Below, in pieces: positions 26,423-35,088 of a DNA stretch of 64,000 bases (within the stretch, counting starts at the first letter, position 1; each line of letters starts with the position of its first letter). Below the pieces are notes generated by a model. It saw only the letters and a list, made by a program, of their open reading frames with translations, made no database searches and was not told the origin of the DNA. The position numbers were made by a program, and so were the translations under genes. This DNA is from Segniliparus rugosus ATCC BAA-974 (GTDB taxonomy: Bacteria; Actinomycetota; Actinomycetes; Mycobacteriales; Mycobacteriaceae): assembly GCF_000185725.2 (NCBI RefSeq), contig NZ_KI391954.1, forward strand, positions 868,001 to 932,000. The letters run 5' to 3'.

Positions 26423-28378
26423 CTATCGGGTTCCGACGCGGGAGGCCAGATGGGCGGGCAGTTCCGCGACGCTCGACAGGACCGAGGTGGCCCCAGCCGA
26501 TTCGAGCCGCGCTCTGTCGTGCGCGCCGCTGAGGACGCCGATGCTCTCGCCTGCGCCGGCGGCGAGGCCGCTCGCGATGTCGGAGACGCTGTCGCCGACG
26601 ACGACCATGCTCCCAACGGACGCGGCCTCCGCGCGCAGCAGCGCGGTCAATGGCATATCCGGGTACGGGCGGCCTCGGATCCCCTCGCCGGGGCACAGGA
26701 CGACGTCGGCGACCTCGCGCCAGCCAAGCGCGTCGAGGATCGCGTGCTGGGTCGTGCGGGCGAATCCGGTGGTGAGGGCGATCTTCACGTCGTGCTCGCG
26801 CAGCCATTGGAATGCCGCCTCGGCTCCGGGGATCGGACTGATCCTGCCGCCCAGGACCATCTCTTGGTACGAGCGCTCGAAGACGGCGTTCGCGGCCTGC
26901 GCCTTGGCCTCGTCGCCTCGGGCGAGGTGGCGGAAGACGACGATCTTGGACTGGCCCATGGTGGCCTTGGCGTAGTCGATCATCGCCGCGCGCTCCTCGG
27001 CGCTGGCCGAAAGCCCGACGGCTTCGTCCGCTGCGAGGAAGGAGGCGACGACGAGCCCGTCGTCTTGGACGGTCGTGCCCGCCATGTCGAAGACCACGAG
27101 GGCCACAGGCTCCGGGTTGCGGGCCGCCGCCTGCGCGGCGTCCTTTGACTCCTTTCGCTCCTCGCGCGCCTGCTCCGCGGCTTCCGCTTTTTGCGCGCGC
27201 CGCCTGCTGTCCTGTGTCTCGTCCGCGTGGGCCGACGGCAGGGGATCGGAGCGAGAGCCGAAGATCCGGTCGACGACGACCTCGGCGAGCCCGAGCCCTG
27301 TGGTCATGCCGATGCCGGTCGCGACGGTCGCGACGTGCACGCCGGGCAGCGGCTCTTCGACGAGGAAATCCCCGGCGGAGCCGGAGCAGTAGACGCCTTG
27401 CCAGCGTTCGAGGACGTCGAGCTCGGCCGCGCCGAACAGCTCGCGGCCATGCTGGAGGAGCAGATCGAATCCTTCCTCGCTCTGGAAAGGCTCGATGCTG
27501 GCCGCTGCGCGGTGGGTGTCGCCGAGCAGGATCGAGCCGTCGGGCTGCGGCGCCGCCATGAGGTGCAAGTCGTGGCGGGCGGCGACCGGATGCGCCTCGG
27601 CGAGCGAGCGGGCCAGCTCCGCCGTGCTCGGCAGCGCCGCGAAACGGGAGTAGCGGGCCAGCGACCATCCGGTGAAGACCGGGGTGGGCAGGGAAAGCGG
27701 TCTTTGGGGCGCGACGCGGAGCATGTGCAGCGCGCAGCGCCGCAGCCCGTACCGGTCGGCGAGTTCGGGGAAGAACCGGTCGACTTCGTGGTTGACCGCG
27801 ACGACGATGTCGTCGGCGCGGACGCTCCCTCGCGAGGTGCGCACGAGCCCAGGCTCGACTGTGATGGCCGAGGTGCGCCAGAGGAACCGCACGCCTCGTG
27901 CCTCGAGCCAGCGCGCGATGGCGGGGACCGCGTCGCGCGGGTCGACTTGGAGATCGTTGGGCAAGAACATGCCGCCGGTCACGTCCGTCCCGGCGACGGG
28001 GACGCGGGCCAGGAGCTCGTCGCGGCTGAGCAACTGGGCTTCGCCAGGCTCGCTGGCGGCGCAGAACTCGTGCGCCACCGCGAGCTCGAGCGGGCCGCGC
28101 AGCACGCAGTGGGTGCCCGACTCCTTGGCCCAGAACCCGGCCTCGCGGGCGAGGCGCAGCCAGTGGGGGCGGCCCCGTCGCGCGTAGTGGAGGGCCGTTC
28201 CGCTCTGCGCGGTGATGCAGGCGTGGCCGAAGTTCTGCACGGAGGAGCCGACCGCTCTGGCGGCGTAGTCCACAACGGTGACGGAGAGCCCTCGCCGGAG
28301 GGCGTGGTAGGCGTGGGCGAGGCCGACCACGCCGCCTCCGACGACGACGAGGTCTTGGCGGGGAATTGTTTTCGTCAT
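26423..28378 (-). CDS. Fused FAD-dependent oxidoreductase and phosphonatase-like HAD hydrolase
   Basis: A 651-aa two-enzyme fusion. Residues 1-376 form a DAO-type flavoprotein with the dinucleotide motif VVVGGGVVGLAHAYHALRRG, like the TIGR03364 (HpnW) group found next to phosphonate genes. Residues 377-423 are a charged Ala/Glu/Arg linker. Residues 424-651 form a HAD domain like the TIGR03351 phosphonatase-like (HpnX) group: nucleophile in FDMAGTT (Asp431), cap lysine in MGQSK (about 478), C-terminal VGDSVSD. The likely path is oxidation of an aminoalkylphosphonate to an aldehyde, then C-P cleavage. The ATG at 28378 gives the correct N-terminus; one at 28408 adds ten residues. Confidence 0.88.
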   Translation of the reverse strand: MTKTIPRQDLVVVGGGVVGLAHAYHALRRGLSVTVVDYAARAVGSSVQNFGHACITAQSGTALHYARRGRPHWLRLAREAGFWAKESGTHCVLRGPLELAVAHEFCAASEPGEAQLLSRDELLARVPVAGTDVTGGMFLPNDLQVDPRDAVPAIARWLEARGVRFLWRTSAITVEPGLVRTSRGSVRADDIVVAVNHEVDRFFPELADRYGLRRCALHMLRVAPQRPLSLPTPVFTGWSLARYSRFAALPSTAELARSLAEAHPVAARHDLHLMAAPQPDGSILLGDTHRAAASIEPFQSEEGFDLLLQHGRELFGAAELDVLERWQGVYCSGSAGDFLVEEPLPGVHVATVATGIGMTTGLGLAEVVVDRIFGSRSDPLPSAHADETQDSRRRAQKAEAAEQAREERKESKDAAQAAARNPEPVALVVFDMAGTTVQDDGLVVASFLAADEAVGLSASAEERAAMIDYAKATMGQSKIVVFRHLARGDEAKAQAANAVFERSYQEMVLGGRISPIPGAEAAFQWLREHDVKIALTTGFARTTQHAILDALGWREVADVVLCPGEGIRGRPYPDMPLTALLRAEAASVGSMVVVGDSVSDIASGLAAGAGESIGVLSGAHDRARLESAGATSVLSSVAELPAHLASRVGTR

Positions 28379-28412
28379 GGGACGAGCATGGCCAACCCCA
28401 GCCAACATATCA

Positions 28413-28451
28413 ATACAAGTTCTATTTATTCATATCTTGTTCATACAAGTT
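28413..28451. promoter_or_regulatory. Probable GntR operator with repeated ATACAAGTT / CTTGT half-sites
   Basis: CTTGT-tcat-ACAAG (28436-28449) is a perfect inverted repeat. ATACAAGTT occurs at 28413-28421 and again at 28443-28451, and the ACAAG at 28415 also pairs with the CTTGT at 28436. The AT-rich cluster lies 35-73 bp upstream of the fused-enzyme ATG, where a regulator encoded in the same operon would bind. Confidence 0.65.
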
Positions 28452-28529
28452 TCTCGGAAATGGCGACTACGACAGGCTGTCGGATATCACCGCCCCTTTT
28501 CCTCGAAATCCGCTATCCTGGGGAGAGCC

Positions 28530-28555
28530 TGCGAGTAAGGACGCACTTACTCGCA
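28530..28555. promoter_or_regulatory. Hairpin/operator in the SulP-carbonic anhydrase leader
   Basis: TGCGAGTAAG and CTTACTCGCA form a perfect 10-bp inverted repeat around GACGCA. A TATCCT that could be the -10 is at 28514-28519, so the repeat would open the 5' leader, about 95 bp before the start codon. It could be an operator or an RNA hairpin. Confidence 0.45.
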
Positions 28556-28649
28556 AGCGCGGAACTCAGGTGGGAAACAGACGAGCGCCTGCGGTGACGC
28601 GCACCTGCGGTCTGGCCGCCGTGACACCGAATGACCAGAAAGGCCATCG

Positions 28650-31073
28650 ATGCCCGCCAACTCGACACAACTCGGAGCCAAGCCCGCCGAAAACAGATCG
28701 GACGCTCCTCAAAAAGCCGCGGGGCTGCGCAGCATCCTCCGGTACGACCTGCCCGCCTCGTTCGTGGTGTTCTTGGTCGCCCTGCCGCTCTCCATCGGCC
28801 TCGCGGTGGCTTCCAGCGGCGGCGTGAAAGACGAGTTCGGCAACCCGGCCGTGCCGATCATGGCGGGCATCATCGCGGCCATCGTCGGCGGCGTCGTCGC
28901 GGGCTTCCTCGGCGGCTCGTCTGTGCAGGTCTCCGGCGCGGCGAACGGCGCGACCGTGGTGGTCGCGGGGCTGGTGGCCGAATTCGGCTTCAAGACCGTC
29001 TGCATCATCGTCATCGTGTCGGGCGTGCTCCAGATCCTCCTCGGGATCAGCCGGGTCGCCCGCGCCACGCTCGCGATTTCCCCGGTGGTGGTGCACGCCA
29101 TGCTCGCCGGGATCGGGATCACCCTCGCGCTCCAGCAGATCCACATCGTGCTCGGCGGCAAGCCGGGAAGCACGACAGTGCGCAACCTCGCCCAGCTCCC
29201 CGACCAGATCCGGCACCTCGACTACCACGACGCGCTGATCGGAGCCGTCGTGATCGCGTTGCTCCTCCTGTGGAAACGCTTCCCCAAAGCGTGGCAGAAA
29301 GTGCCCGCGTCCCTGGTCGCGATCCTCGTGGCCGGCGCGCTGGTCGCGGCGACCGGCTGGGCGGCGCAGACGATCATCATCGACGACGACCTCCTCTCGG
29401 CGATCCAGCTCCCGAACTTCTCCGTCCTGCCCGGAGTCTCCGACGAATGGACGGAGATCGTCACCGGGATCATCACGGTGACGATCATGTGCAGCGTGGA
29501 GAGCCTGGTCTCGGCCGTCGCGGCCGACAAACTGCACAGCGGGCCCCGCACGAATCTGGACCGCGAGCTGGTCGGCCAGGGCGTCGCCAACATGACCTCG
29601 GGCTTCCTCGGCGGCCTGCCGATCACCGGCGTGATCGTCCGCAGCTCCGCGAACATTTCGGCGGGCGGGCGCACGCGAGCGTCCACCATCTTGCACGGGG
29701 TGTGGATGCTCGTGTTCGCGCTGCTCTTCCTCGGCGTGGCCGGCCATATCCCGACCGCCGCCCTCGCAGGGCTGCTCGTGGTGGTCGGCGTGCAGTTGAT
29801 CAAGCTCGCCGAGATCCGAAAAGCGCGCAAGACCGGCGATCTCCTGGTGTACGGGGTGACCATCCTCGGCGTGGTGTTCTTGAACCTGCTCCAAGGCGTG
29901 ATCCTCGGCCTCATCGTCGCCCTCGGGCTCGTGCTGTGGCGGGTCGTCCGGGTCCATATCGCGGTCTTGCCCCCGGCGAGCGATGGCGCTGCGGCGCCCG
30001 CCCAGGGCTCCGGCGTCGCAGCGGCCCCGGTGAGCCGGGACCGGTGGCAGATCGCGATCGAGGGGTCGGCCACCTTCCTCGCCCTCCCGAAGCTCACCGA
30101 GGCGTTCGCGGAGATTCCGAAGGGAGCCCCGGTCACCATCGTCATGGCGGTGGATTTCCTCGACCACGGCATACAGAGCGCGATCGAGGACTGGTGCTTC
30201 CAGCACGAGACCTCGGGCGGGAGCGTCATCGTCCAAGAGGTCGGCCCGGTGGACCTGGGGGCGGCGGGCGACGCGCCGCCGAAGCGCGGCTCCCTCGGCG
30301 AGGTGCTGCGCAGAGGCCTCACCCCGTGGGACTCGTGGCAGCCGGGCGACGCGCCGCCGGAGGTGTCCGACCCGGACAGCACGGCCCACCCGGCGGTGCG
30401 CTCGGTCCTCGCCGGCGTGGCCCACTACCATCGCCGCCACGCGCCGCTGCTCTTGCCGCATTTGGAGAAACTGCGCGAGCGCGGGAAGCCGGACATCTTG
30501 TTCATCACGTGCGGCGACTCCAGGATCGTCCCGAACGTGATCACCGCGAGCGGCCCCGGCGACCTGTTCACCATCCGCAACGTCGGCAATCTCGTGAAAC
30601 CGGCGGGCACGGATCCGGCGATGGACGCGGCCCTCTTCTACACCATCGAGAAGCTCGGCGTGAGCTCCGTCGTGCTGTGCGGGCACTCCAGCTGCGGAGC
30701 AATGGCCGACACTTCCTTGGAGCTGCCGCCCGAGCATCCCATGCGGGTGTGGCTCGACCGGGTGGACGTCAGCCGCGGCGCGTACGCCAAGGGGCACCCG
30801 GTGGCGGCCGCCGCGGCCCTGCAGGGCTACGGGGCGAACGACCAGCTGGGCATAGTCAACGTCGTCATGCAGGTCCGGTCGTTGCGCGAGCATCCGATTG
30901 TGATGGCGGCCGCCGAGGAGCGCGGGCTCAGCGTGACCGGGCTCTTCTTCGACATCTCCACTGGCCAGGTGCTGCACGTGGAAGAGGATGAGATCACCGT
31001 CGTGGACGACAAGCACCCCCTGCTGCTCAACGGCGAGGGAGAGCTGAAGATCGCCACGGCTGCGTTCTTGTGA
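28650..31073 (+). CDS. SulP anion transporter fused to beta-carbonic anhydrase
   Basis: An 807-aa fusion. Residues about 30-430 are a SulP/SLC26 membrane domain with 10-14 helices ([19 protein letters not shown] at the start). A STAS-like segment follows at about 467-545, then a beta-type carbonic anhydrase at about 590-800 with zinc ligands Cys and the Asp/Arg dyad in CGDSR (about 620) and His/Cys in CGHSSCGAM (about 678). Bicarbonate import coupled to CO2/HCO3- exchange is the likely role. Similar layout to Rv3273. The stop overlaps the bioA GTG (GTGA). Confidence 0.93.
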   Translation: MPANSTQLGAKPAENRSDAPQKAAGLRSILRYDLPASFVVFLVALPLSIGLAVASSGGVKDEFGNPAVPIMAGIIAAIVGGVVAGFLGGSSVQVSGAANGATVVVAGLVAEFGFKTVCIIVIVSGVLQILLGISRVARATLAISPVVVHAMLAGIGITLALQQIHIVLGGKPGSTTVRNLAQLPDQIRHLDYHDALIGAVVIALLLLWKRFPKAWQKVPASLVAILVAGALVAATGWAAQTIIIDDDLLSAIQLPNFSVLPGVSDEWTEIVTGIITVTIMCSVESLVSAVAADKLHSGPRTNLDRELVGQGVANMTSGFLGGLPITGVIVRSSANISAGGRTRASTILHGVWMLVFALLFLGVAGHIPTAALAGLLVVVGVQLIKLAEIRKARKTGDLLVYGVTILGVVFLNLLQGVILGLIVALGLVLWRVVRVHIAVLPPASDGAAAPAQGSGVAAAPVSRDRWQIAIEGSATFLALPKLTEAFAEIPKGAPVTIVMAVDFLDHGIQSAIEDWCFQHETSGGSVIVQEVGPVDLGAAGDAPPKRGSLGEVLRRGLTPWDSWQPGDAPPEVSDPDSTAHPAVRSVLAGVAHYHRRHAPLLLPHLEKLRERGKPDILFITCGDSRIVPNVITASGPGDLFTIRNVGNLVKPAGTDPAMDAALFYTIEKLGVSSVVLCGHSSCGAMADTSLELPPEHPMRVWLDRVDVSRGAYAKGHPVAAAAALQGYGANDQLGIVNVVMQVRSLREHPIVMAAAEERGLSVTGLFFDISTGQVLHVEEDEITVVDDKHPLLLNGEGELKIATAAFL

Positions 31074-32416
31074 GGACTGCTCCGGCGGGGACCGTCTCCT
31101 CGTCGCTCTCCTCCGACGAGATCGCGAGGGTCGACCGGGAGCACCTCTGGCACCCGTACGCCCGCATCGGCGGCGATCCCGCGCCGCTGGTGGTCGCGCA
31201 GGCGCACGGCACGCGGTTGGTCCTCGCCGACGGCAGGGAGCTTGTCGACGCCATGAGCTCCTGGTGGGCGGCGATCCACGGCTACCGGCACCCGGCGCTG
31301 GACGCGGCGGCCGCCGAGCAGCTGCGCTCGATGAGCCATGTCATGTTCGGCGGCCTCACCCATGAGCCTGCGGCGCGTCTCGGGGCGCTGCTGGTGGAGC
31401 TCACCGGCATGGATACGGTGTTCTTCTGCGACTCGGGGTCGGTGTCGGTCGAGGTGGCGGTCAAGACGGTGCTGCAGTACCAGCGCGCGGTCGGCCGCCC
31501 GGAGCGGCGCAAGCTGCTGACTCCCAGAGGCGGCTACTACGGCGACACGTTCACCCCGATGAGCCTGTGCGACCCGGTCGGCGGCATGCATTCCGAATGG
31601 ACCGGCGTCCTCGCGGAACAGGTGTTCGCGCCCCGCCCGCCAGCGGCGTTCGACCCGGCTTGGGATCGGGAAGTGCGCGAGATCGCTGCCAAGCACGCCC
31701 ACGAGCTCGCGGGGATCATCGCGGAGCCGGTCGTCCAGGGAGCGGGCGGCATGCGCATGTACGACCCACGGTGCCTCACAACGCTGCGCGAGGTCGCCGA
31801 CGAGCACGGCCTGCTGTTGGTCTTCGACGAGATCGCCACCGGGTTCGGCCGGACCGGTGAGCTTTTCGCCCATCAGCACAGCGCCCATCAACACAGCGCC
31901 GCCGGGCACAGCGCGGGGGTCCGCCCGGATGTCATGTGCGTGGGCAAGGCGCTCACCGGCGGGTATATGACCCTCGCGGCGGTGCTGAGCAGGCGCGAGA
32001 TCGCCGAGGCGATCGACGCGAGCGGAGCCGGGGCGCTGTTGCACGGGCCGACGTTCATGGCCAACCCGCTCGCGTGCCGGGTCGCGGTCGCCGCCGTGGA
32101 GCTGCTGCTCGCGAGCGACTGGCGCGGCGAGGTCGCGCGCATCGAGGCCGCGCTCGAACGCGGTCTCGCCCCGGCGGGGGAGCTGGCCGGGGTCCGCGAG
32201 GTCAGGGTGCTCGGCGCGATCGGCGTCGTGGAGCTGGAACGCCCGGCGGACCTCGCGCGGGCCACCGCGACGGCGGTGGAGCACGGCGTGTGGCTGCGTC
32301 CTTTCGGCAAGCTCGTGTACACGATGCCGCCGTATATTTCCTCGCAAGCCGACCTCGACCAGATCTGCGCCGCGATACGCGCGGTGGCGACGGAGGAGTG
32401 CCGCTCGGTAGGATGA
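31070..32416 (+). CDS. bioA: Adenosylmethionine-8-amino-7-oxononanoate aminotransferase
   Basis: PLP enzyme of biotin synthesis (DAPA synthase), 448 aa. Marks are the N-terminal [11 protein letters not shown], the [13 protein letters not shown] substrate region, [15 protein letters not shown] and the PLP lysine in [11 protein letters not shown] (about 293). A 15-residue histidine-rich insert of three five-residue units ([15 protein letters not shown]) interrupts the normally short loop after GELFA. The GTG start overlaps the preceding stop. bioF and bioD are not in this window. Corresponds to Rv1568. Confidence 0.95.
   Translation: MRTAPAGTVSSSLSSDEIARVDREHLWHPYARIGGDPAPLVVAQAHGTRLVLADGRELVDAMSSWWAAIHGYRHPALDAAAAEQLRSMSHVMFGGLTHEPAARLGALLVELTGMDTVFFCDSGSVSVEVAVKTVLQYQRAVGRPERRKLLTPRGGYYGDTFTPMSLCDPVGGMHSEWTGVLAEQVFAPRPPAAFDPAWDREVREIAAKHAHELAGIIAEPVVQGAGGMRMYDPRCLTTLREVADEHGLLLVFDEIATGFGRTGELFAHQHSAHQHSAAGHSAGVRPDVMCVGKALTGGYMTLAAVLSRREIAEAIDASGAGALLHGPTFMANPLACRVAVAAVELLLASDWRGEVARIEAALERGLAPAGELAGVREVRVLGAIGVVELERPADLARATATAVEHGVWLRPFGKLVYTMPPYISSQADLDQICAAIRAVATEECRSVG
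31868..31912 (+). repeat. Three 15-bp tandem units inside bioA
   Basis: GCCCATCAGCACAGC (31868-31882) is followed by GCCCATCAACACAGC (31883-31897, one mismatch) and a diverged third copy GCCGCCGGGCACAGC (31898-31912). The repeat keeps frame and adds a His/Ser/Ala-rich loop to BioA. Confidence 0.85.
32409..32414 (+). promoter_or_regulatory. -10 box inside the bioA 3' end, leaderless GT87 gene
   Basis: TAGGAT ends 6 bp before the GTG of the first mannosyltransferase-like gene and overlaps the bioA stop, so this gene can have its own leaderless transcript. Confidence 0.5.
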
Positions 32417-32420
32417 CGCC

Positions 32421-33764
32421 GTGACCGGAGGTTTCTTCACGAAGGCCAAACGCGACGCCTCCGACTCGGGGGGGCGTCGTTTCGCGAAGAGCCTGCCCGT
32501 GCGGGCGGATCGGCGGTGGGGCGTGCTCGCCGTGCTGCTCGCCTGCCTCGCGGTGACGCTGTTCGTCCAGTTCGTCTTGCTCGACTCGATCCGGGCCGGG
32601 GACTTCGAGGTCTACCGGCTCGGCTCCGAACGGGCGTTCGCGGGCGAGGACGTGTACGACATGCTGCTGCACGGCAGGTGGACTCCGGCCCAAGGCATCC
32701 CGTTCACCTACACCCCGTTCGCGGCGCTGTTCCTATGGCCGACGACCTGGTTCTCCACATCGGTGGCGGTCACGTGGTGGAACGTGCTCGTCATGGCGAG
32801 CCTCGCCGTTTCGCTGCAGTGCGTCTGGGCGGACGTCCGCCGCCGGACGCCGCGTCCGGACGGCAAGCTGGGCCTGCTCTGGGACGGCGACCGGTGGCCG
32901 TGGATCCTGGCAGGGCTCGTGCTGCTCCTCACGGCGAGCAACCTGGTCCCGTACCACTTGGTCCGAGGCCAGATCAATCTGCTGCTCATGGGGATGTGCC
33001 TGGTCGACGTGGCCCGGCGCGACGACACCAGGCTCGGGCGGTGGCTGCCGCGCGGGACGTTGATCGGGATCGCCGCCGCCATCAAGCTCACGCCGTTCCT
33101 GTTCCTGGTGCAGTTCCTCGTCATCAAGCAGTGGCGATTGGCCGGATGGACCGCGGTCGGGGCGGGGGCCGCCACGGCGGCGGGGTTCGCCTTCTTCCCG
33201 AAGATGTCTTGGCATTTCTGCACGGAGAAGGTCTGGCATCTCTCCAGCAGCGTGGCCTACGACCCGCGCATGTTCGCGAGCTCGGGCAACGGTTCGGTGC
33301 AGGGCGCGGTGGCGTTCTTCGGCGGCCCGATGTGGCTCGGCTCCGCTCTGGCGGGTTTGCTCTGCGCCGGGGGGATCTGGTGCGCCAGAGCCGCGTTCGC
33401 GGCCCGTGGGCTTCTGGCGAGCACCATCGTCGCCGGTCTCACCGCGACGCTGGTCACTCCGGTGAGCTGGATCCACCACGCCGTGTTCCTGTTCCCGGCC
33501 GTCGCGATGCTCCTGATGGACGGCGGACGGACCGCTCGGAGGATCGCGGCAGTGCTCGCGGTCGTGCTGTTCATCCCTGGCCAGACCATCGCGGACCATC
33601 TCCTCGCGGCGCACCAGTGGTGGCTCTGGCCGTTGGCGTTGCCATTGCGGTTCGCGCAGTCTGCTTCCGAGGTTTGCGCGGTCGTCCTCTTGGCCGCCGC
33701 CCCGGCAGTGGCAGGATGGACACGTGATGAGCCTCAACCGGTTTCGCGTGCCGCCATGGCGTGA
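32421..33764 (+). CDS. GT87 (DUF2029) alpha-1,2-mannosyltransferase-like membrane protein, copy 1
   Basis: A 447-aa polytopic protein (about nine to ten helices) of the actinobacterial PimE/Rv2181-type family, which uses polyprenyl-phosphate-mannose on the outer face of the membrane. The first extracytoplasmic loop carries an acidic motif just after helix 1 (GDFEVYRLGSERAFAGEDVY), where the catalytic Asp is expected, and HLVRGQINLLLMGMCLVDV is the family's conserved helix. It overlaps the second copy by about 40 bp. Acceptor unknown; phosphatidylinositol mannosides or lipoarabinomannan are likely. Confidence 0.88.
   Translation: MTGGFFTKAKRDASDSGGRRFAKSLPVRADRRWGVLAVLLACLAVTLFVQFVLLDSIRAGDFEVYRLGSERAFAGEDVYDMLLHGRWTPAQGIPFTYTPFAALFLWPTTWFSTSVAVTWWNVLVMASLAVSLQCVWADVRRRTPRPDGKLGLLWDGDRWPWILAGLVLLLTASNLVPYHLVRGQINLLLMGMCLVDVARRDDTRLGRWLPRGTLIGIAAAIKLTPFLFLVQFLVIKQWRLAGWTAVGAGAATAAGFAFFPKMSWHFCTEKVWHLSSSVAYDPRMFASSGNGSVQGAVAFFGGPMWLGSALAGLLCAGGIWCARAAFAARGLLASTIVAGLTATLVTPVSWIHHAVFLFPAVAMLLMDGGRTARRIAAVLAVVLFIPGQTIADHLLAAHQWWLWPLALPLRFAQSASEVCAVVLLAAAPAVAGWTRDEPQPVSRAAMA
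32970..33076 (+). repeat. Gene-conversion-like block, copy 1
   Basis: Bases 32970-33059 are identical to 34219-34308 over 90 nt; after one T/C difference a further 16 nt also match. Sequence on either side is much more diverged. Confidence 0.85.
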
Positions 33765-35088
33765 CGGGGGGCTGGTGCTCGCGGCGTGCGTGCTGAGCGC
33801 GTGCGTCGGCAGGTATCTCACTTCGACGGTCAAGCCGGTGGATTTCCAGGTCTACCGTCTCGGCTCCGAACGGGCGTTCGCGGGCGGGGACGTCTACGCG
33901 AGCTGGTTGCACGGGCTCGACATCGCGCCGCCGGGGCTGCCGTTCACCTATCCGCCGTTCGCGGCGCTGTTCTTGTGGCCGACCACATGGTTCTCCCCGG
34001 GCTTCGCGGTGTTCTCGTGGAGCGTGCTCGCGGTGCTCTGCCTCGCGCTTTCGCTGCATTTGGCGCGACCGGCCTGGGCGGACGGGGCCGCGCCCTGGCA
34101 GGGGTCCGCCTCAGGCGCAGGCCGGCTGGCGGGCTTCGGCCGATGGCCGCTGGTCCTCGCCGGGCTGGTGCTCGCCCTCTCGCTGAGCGACGTGGTCAAC
34201 CAGCATCTCGCGTACGGGCAGATCAATCTGCTGCTCATGGGGATGTGCCTGGTCGACGTGGCCCGGCGCGACGACACCAGGCTCGGGCGGTGGCTGCCGC
34301 GCGGGACGCTGATCGGGATCGCCGCAGCGGTCAAACTGGTGCCGATCTTCTTCCTGGCGCTCTTCCTCCTGCTGCGCCAATGGCGGTTGGCCGGATGGAC
34401 GCTCGCGGGGGCGGCGGGCGCCACGGCGGCGGGTTTCGCCTTCTTCCCCGAGATGTCCGTCCGCTTCTTCCGGACCACGTTCTGGGGTCTGGCGAACGAC
34501 GTGGCTTTCGCCCCGGAGATGTTCGCGAGCCCCGGCAACGTGTCGGTGCAGGGCGCGGTGGCGTTCTTGGGCGGCCCGCACTGGCTCGGCACGGCGCTCG
34601 CGGCCTTGGTCGGAGCAGCCGGGCTGTGGTGCGCGCGGGAGACGTTCCGGCGGGCGGGCCTTTTGGCCTCGGTCGTCTCGGCCGGGGTGACCGCCACAGT
34701 GATCACCCCGGCGAGCTGGATCCACCGCGCGGTGTTCTTCATCCCCGCCGTGCTGATCCTGTACTGGAACGGGGGGCGAGGCCAACGGCGGGCCGCGGCG
34801 GCGCTCGGGGCGGTGCTGTTCTGCTGGTGCCCCTCGCTCGCCAATGTGCTCGCCGCGACCGGACAGCCAGCGCTCGCCCCGGTCGCGTTCGTCTTGCGCT
34901 TCGCCCAGCAAGCCGCCGAGCTTTGCGCGGTCGTTTTGTTAACTCGTTTGCCGCAGATGGCAAGATGGACGGGTGAACAGCCCGAACCTGACCCGCCAGC
35001 AACCGCAAGACGTGACGTCGGCAGACGTGATTGCCGCGGCGGCGCGAATCGAGTCGGTGGCCGAGCGCACTCTGCTGCAGCGGTCTGA
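33727..35088 (+). CDS. GT87 (DUF2029) alpha-1,2-mannosyltransferase-like membrane protein, copy 2
   Basis: A tandem paralogue of the preceding gene, 453 aa, with the same topology and the same loop motif (VDFQVYRLGSERAFAGGDVY). The start is the ATG at 33727 or the GTG at 33724, inside the 3' end of copy 1. Its own 3' end runs about 115 bp into ilvA in another frame, so the last 35 residues (Arg/Gly-rich) are unlike copy 1 and may be a read-through extension after loss of an earlier stop. The gene ends of both copies are alike (GCAGGATGGAC / GCAAGATGGAC). Confidence 0.87.
   Translation: MSLNRFRVPPWRDGGLVLAACVLSACVGRYLTSTVKPVDFQVYRLGSERAFAGGDVYASWLHGLDIAPPGLPFTYPPFAALFLWPTTWFSPGFAVFSWSVLAVLCLALSLHLARPAWADGAAPWQGSASGAGRLAGFGRWPLVLAGLVLALSLSDVVNQHLAYGQINLLLMGMCLVDVARRDDTRLGRWLPRGTLIGIAAAVKLVPIFFLALFLLLRQWRLAGWTLAGAAGATAAGFAFFPEMSVRFFRTTFWGLANDVAFAPEMFASPGNVSVQGAVAFLGGPHWLGTALAALVGAAGLWCARETFRRAGLLASVVSAGVTATVITPASWIHRAVFFIPAVLILYWNGGRGQRRAAAALGAVLFCWCPSLANVLAATGQPALAPVAFVLRFAQQAAELCAVVLLTRLPQMARWTGEQPEPDPPATARRDVGRRDCRGGANRVGGRAHSAAAV
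34219..34325 (+). repeat. Gene-conversion-like block, copy 2
   Basis: Partner of 32970-33076: 90 identical nt, then one mismatch and 16 more identical nt, encoding QINLLLMGMCLVDVARRDDT and the residues after it. Confidence 0.85.
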
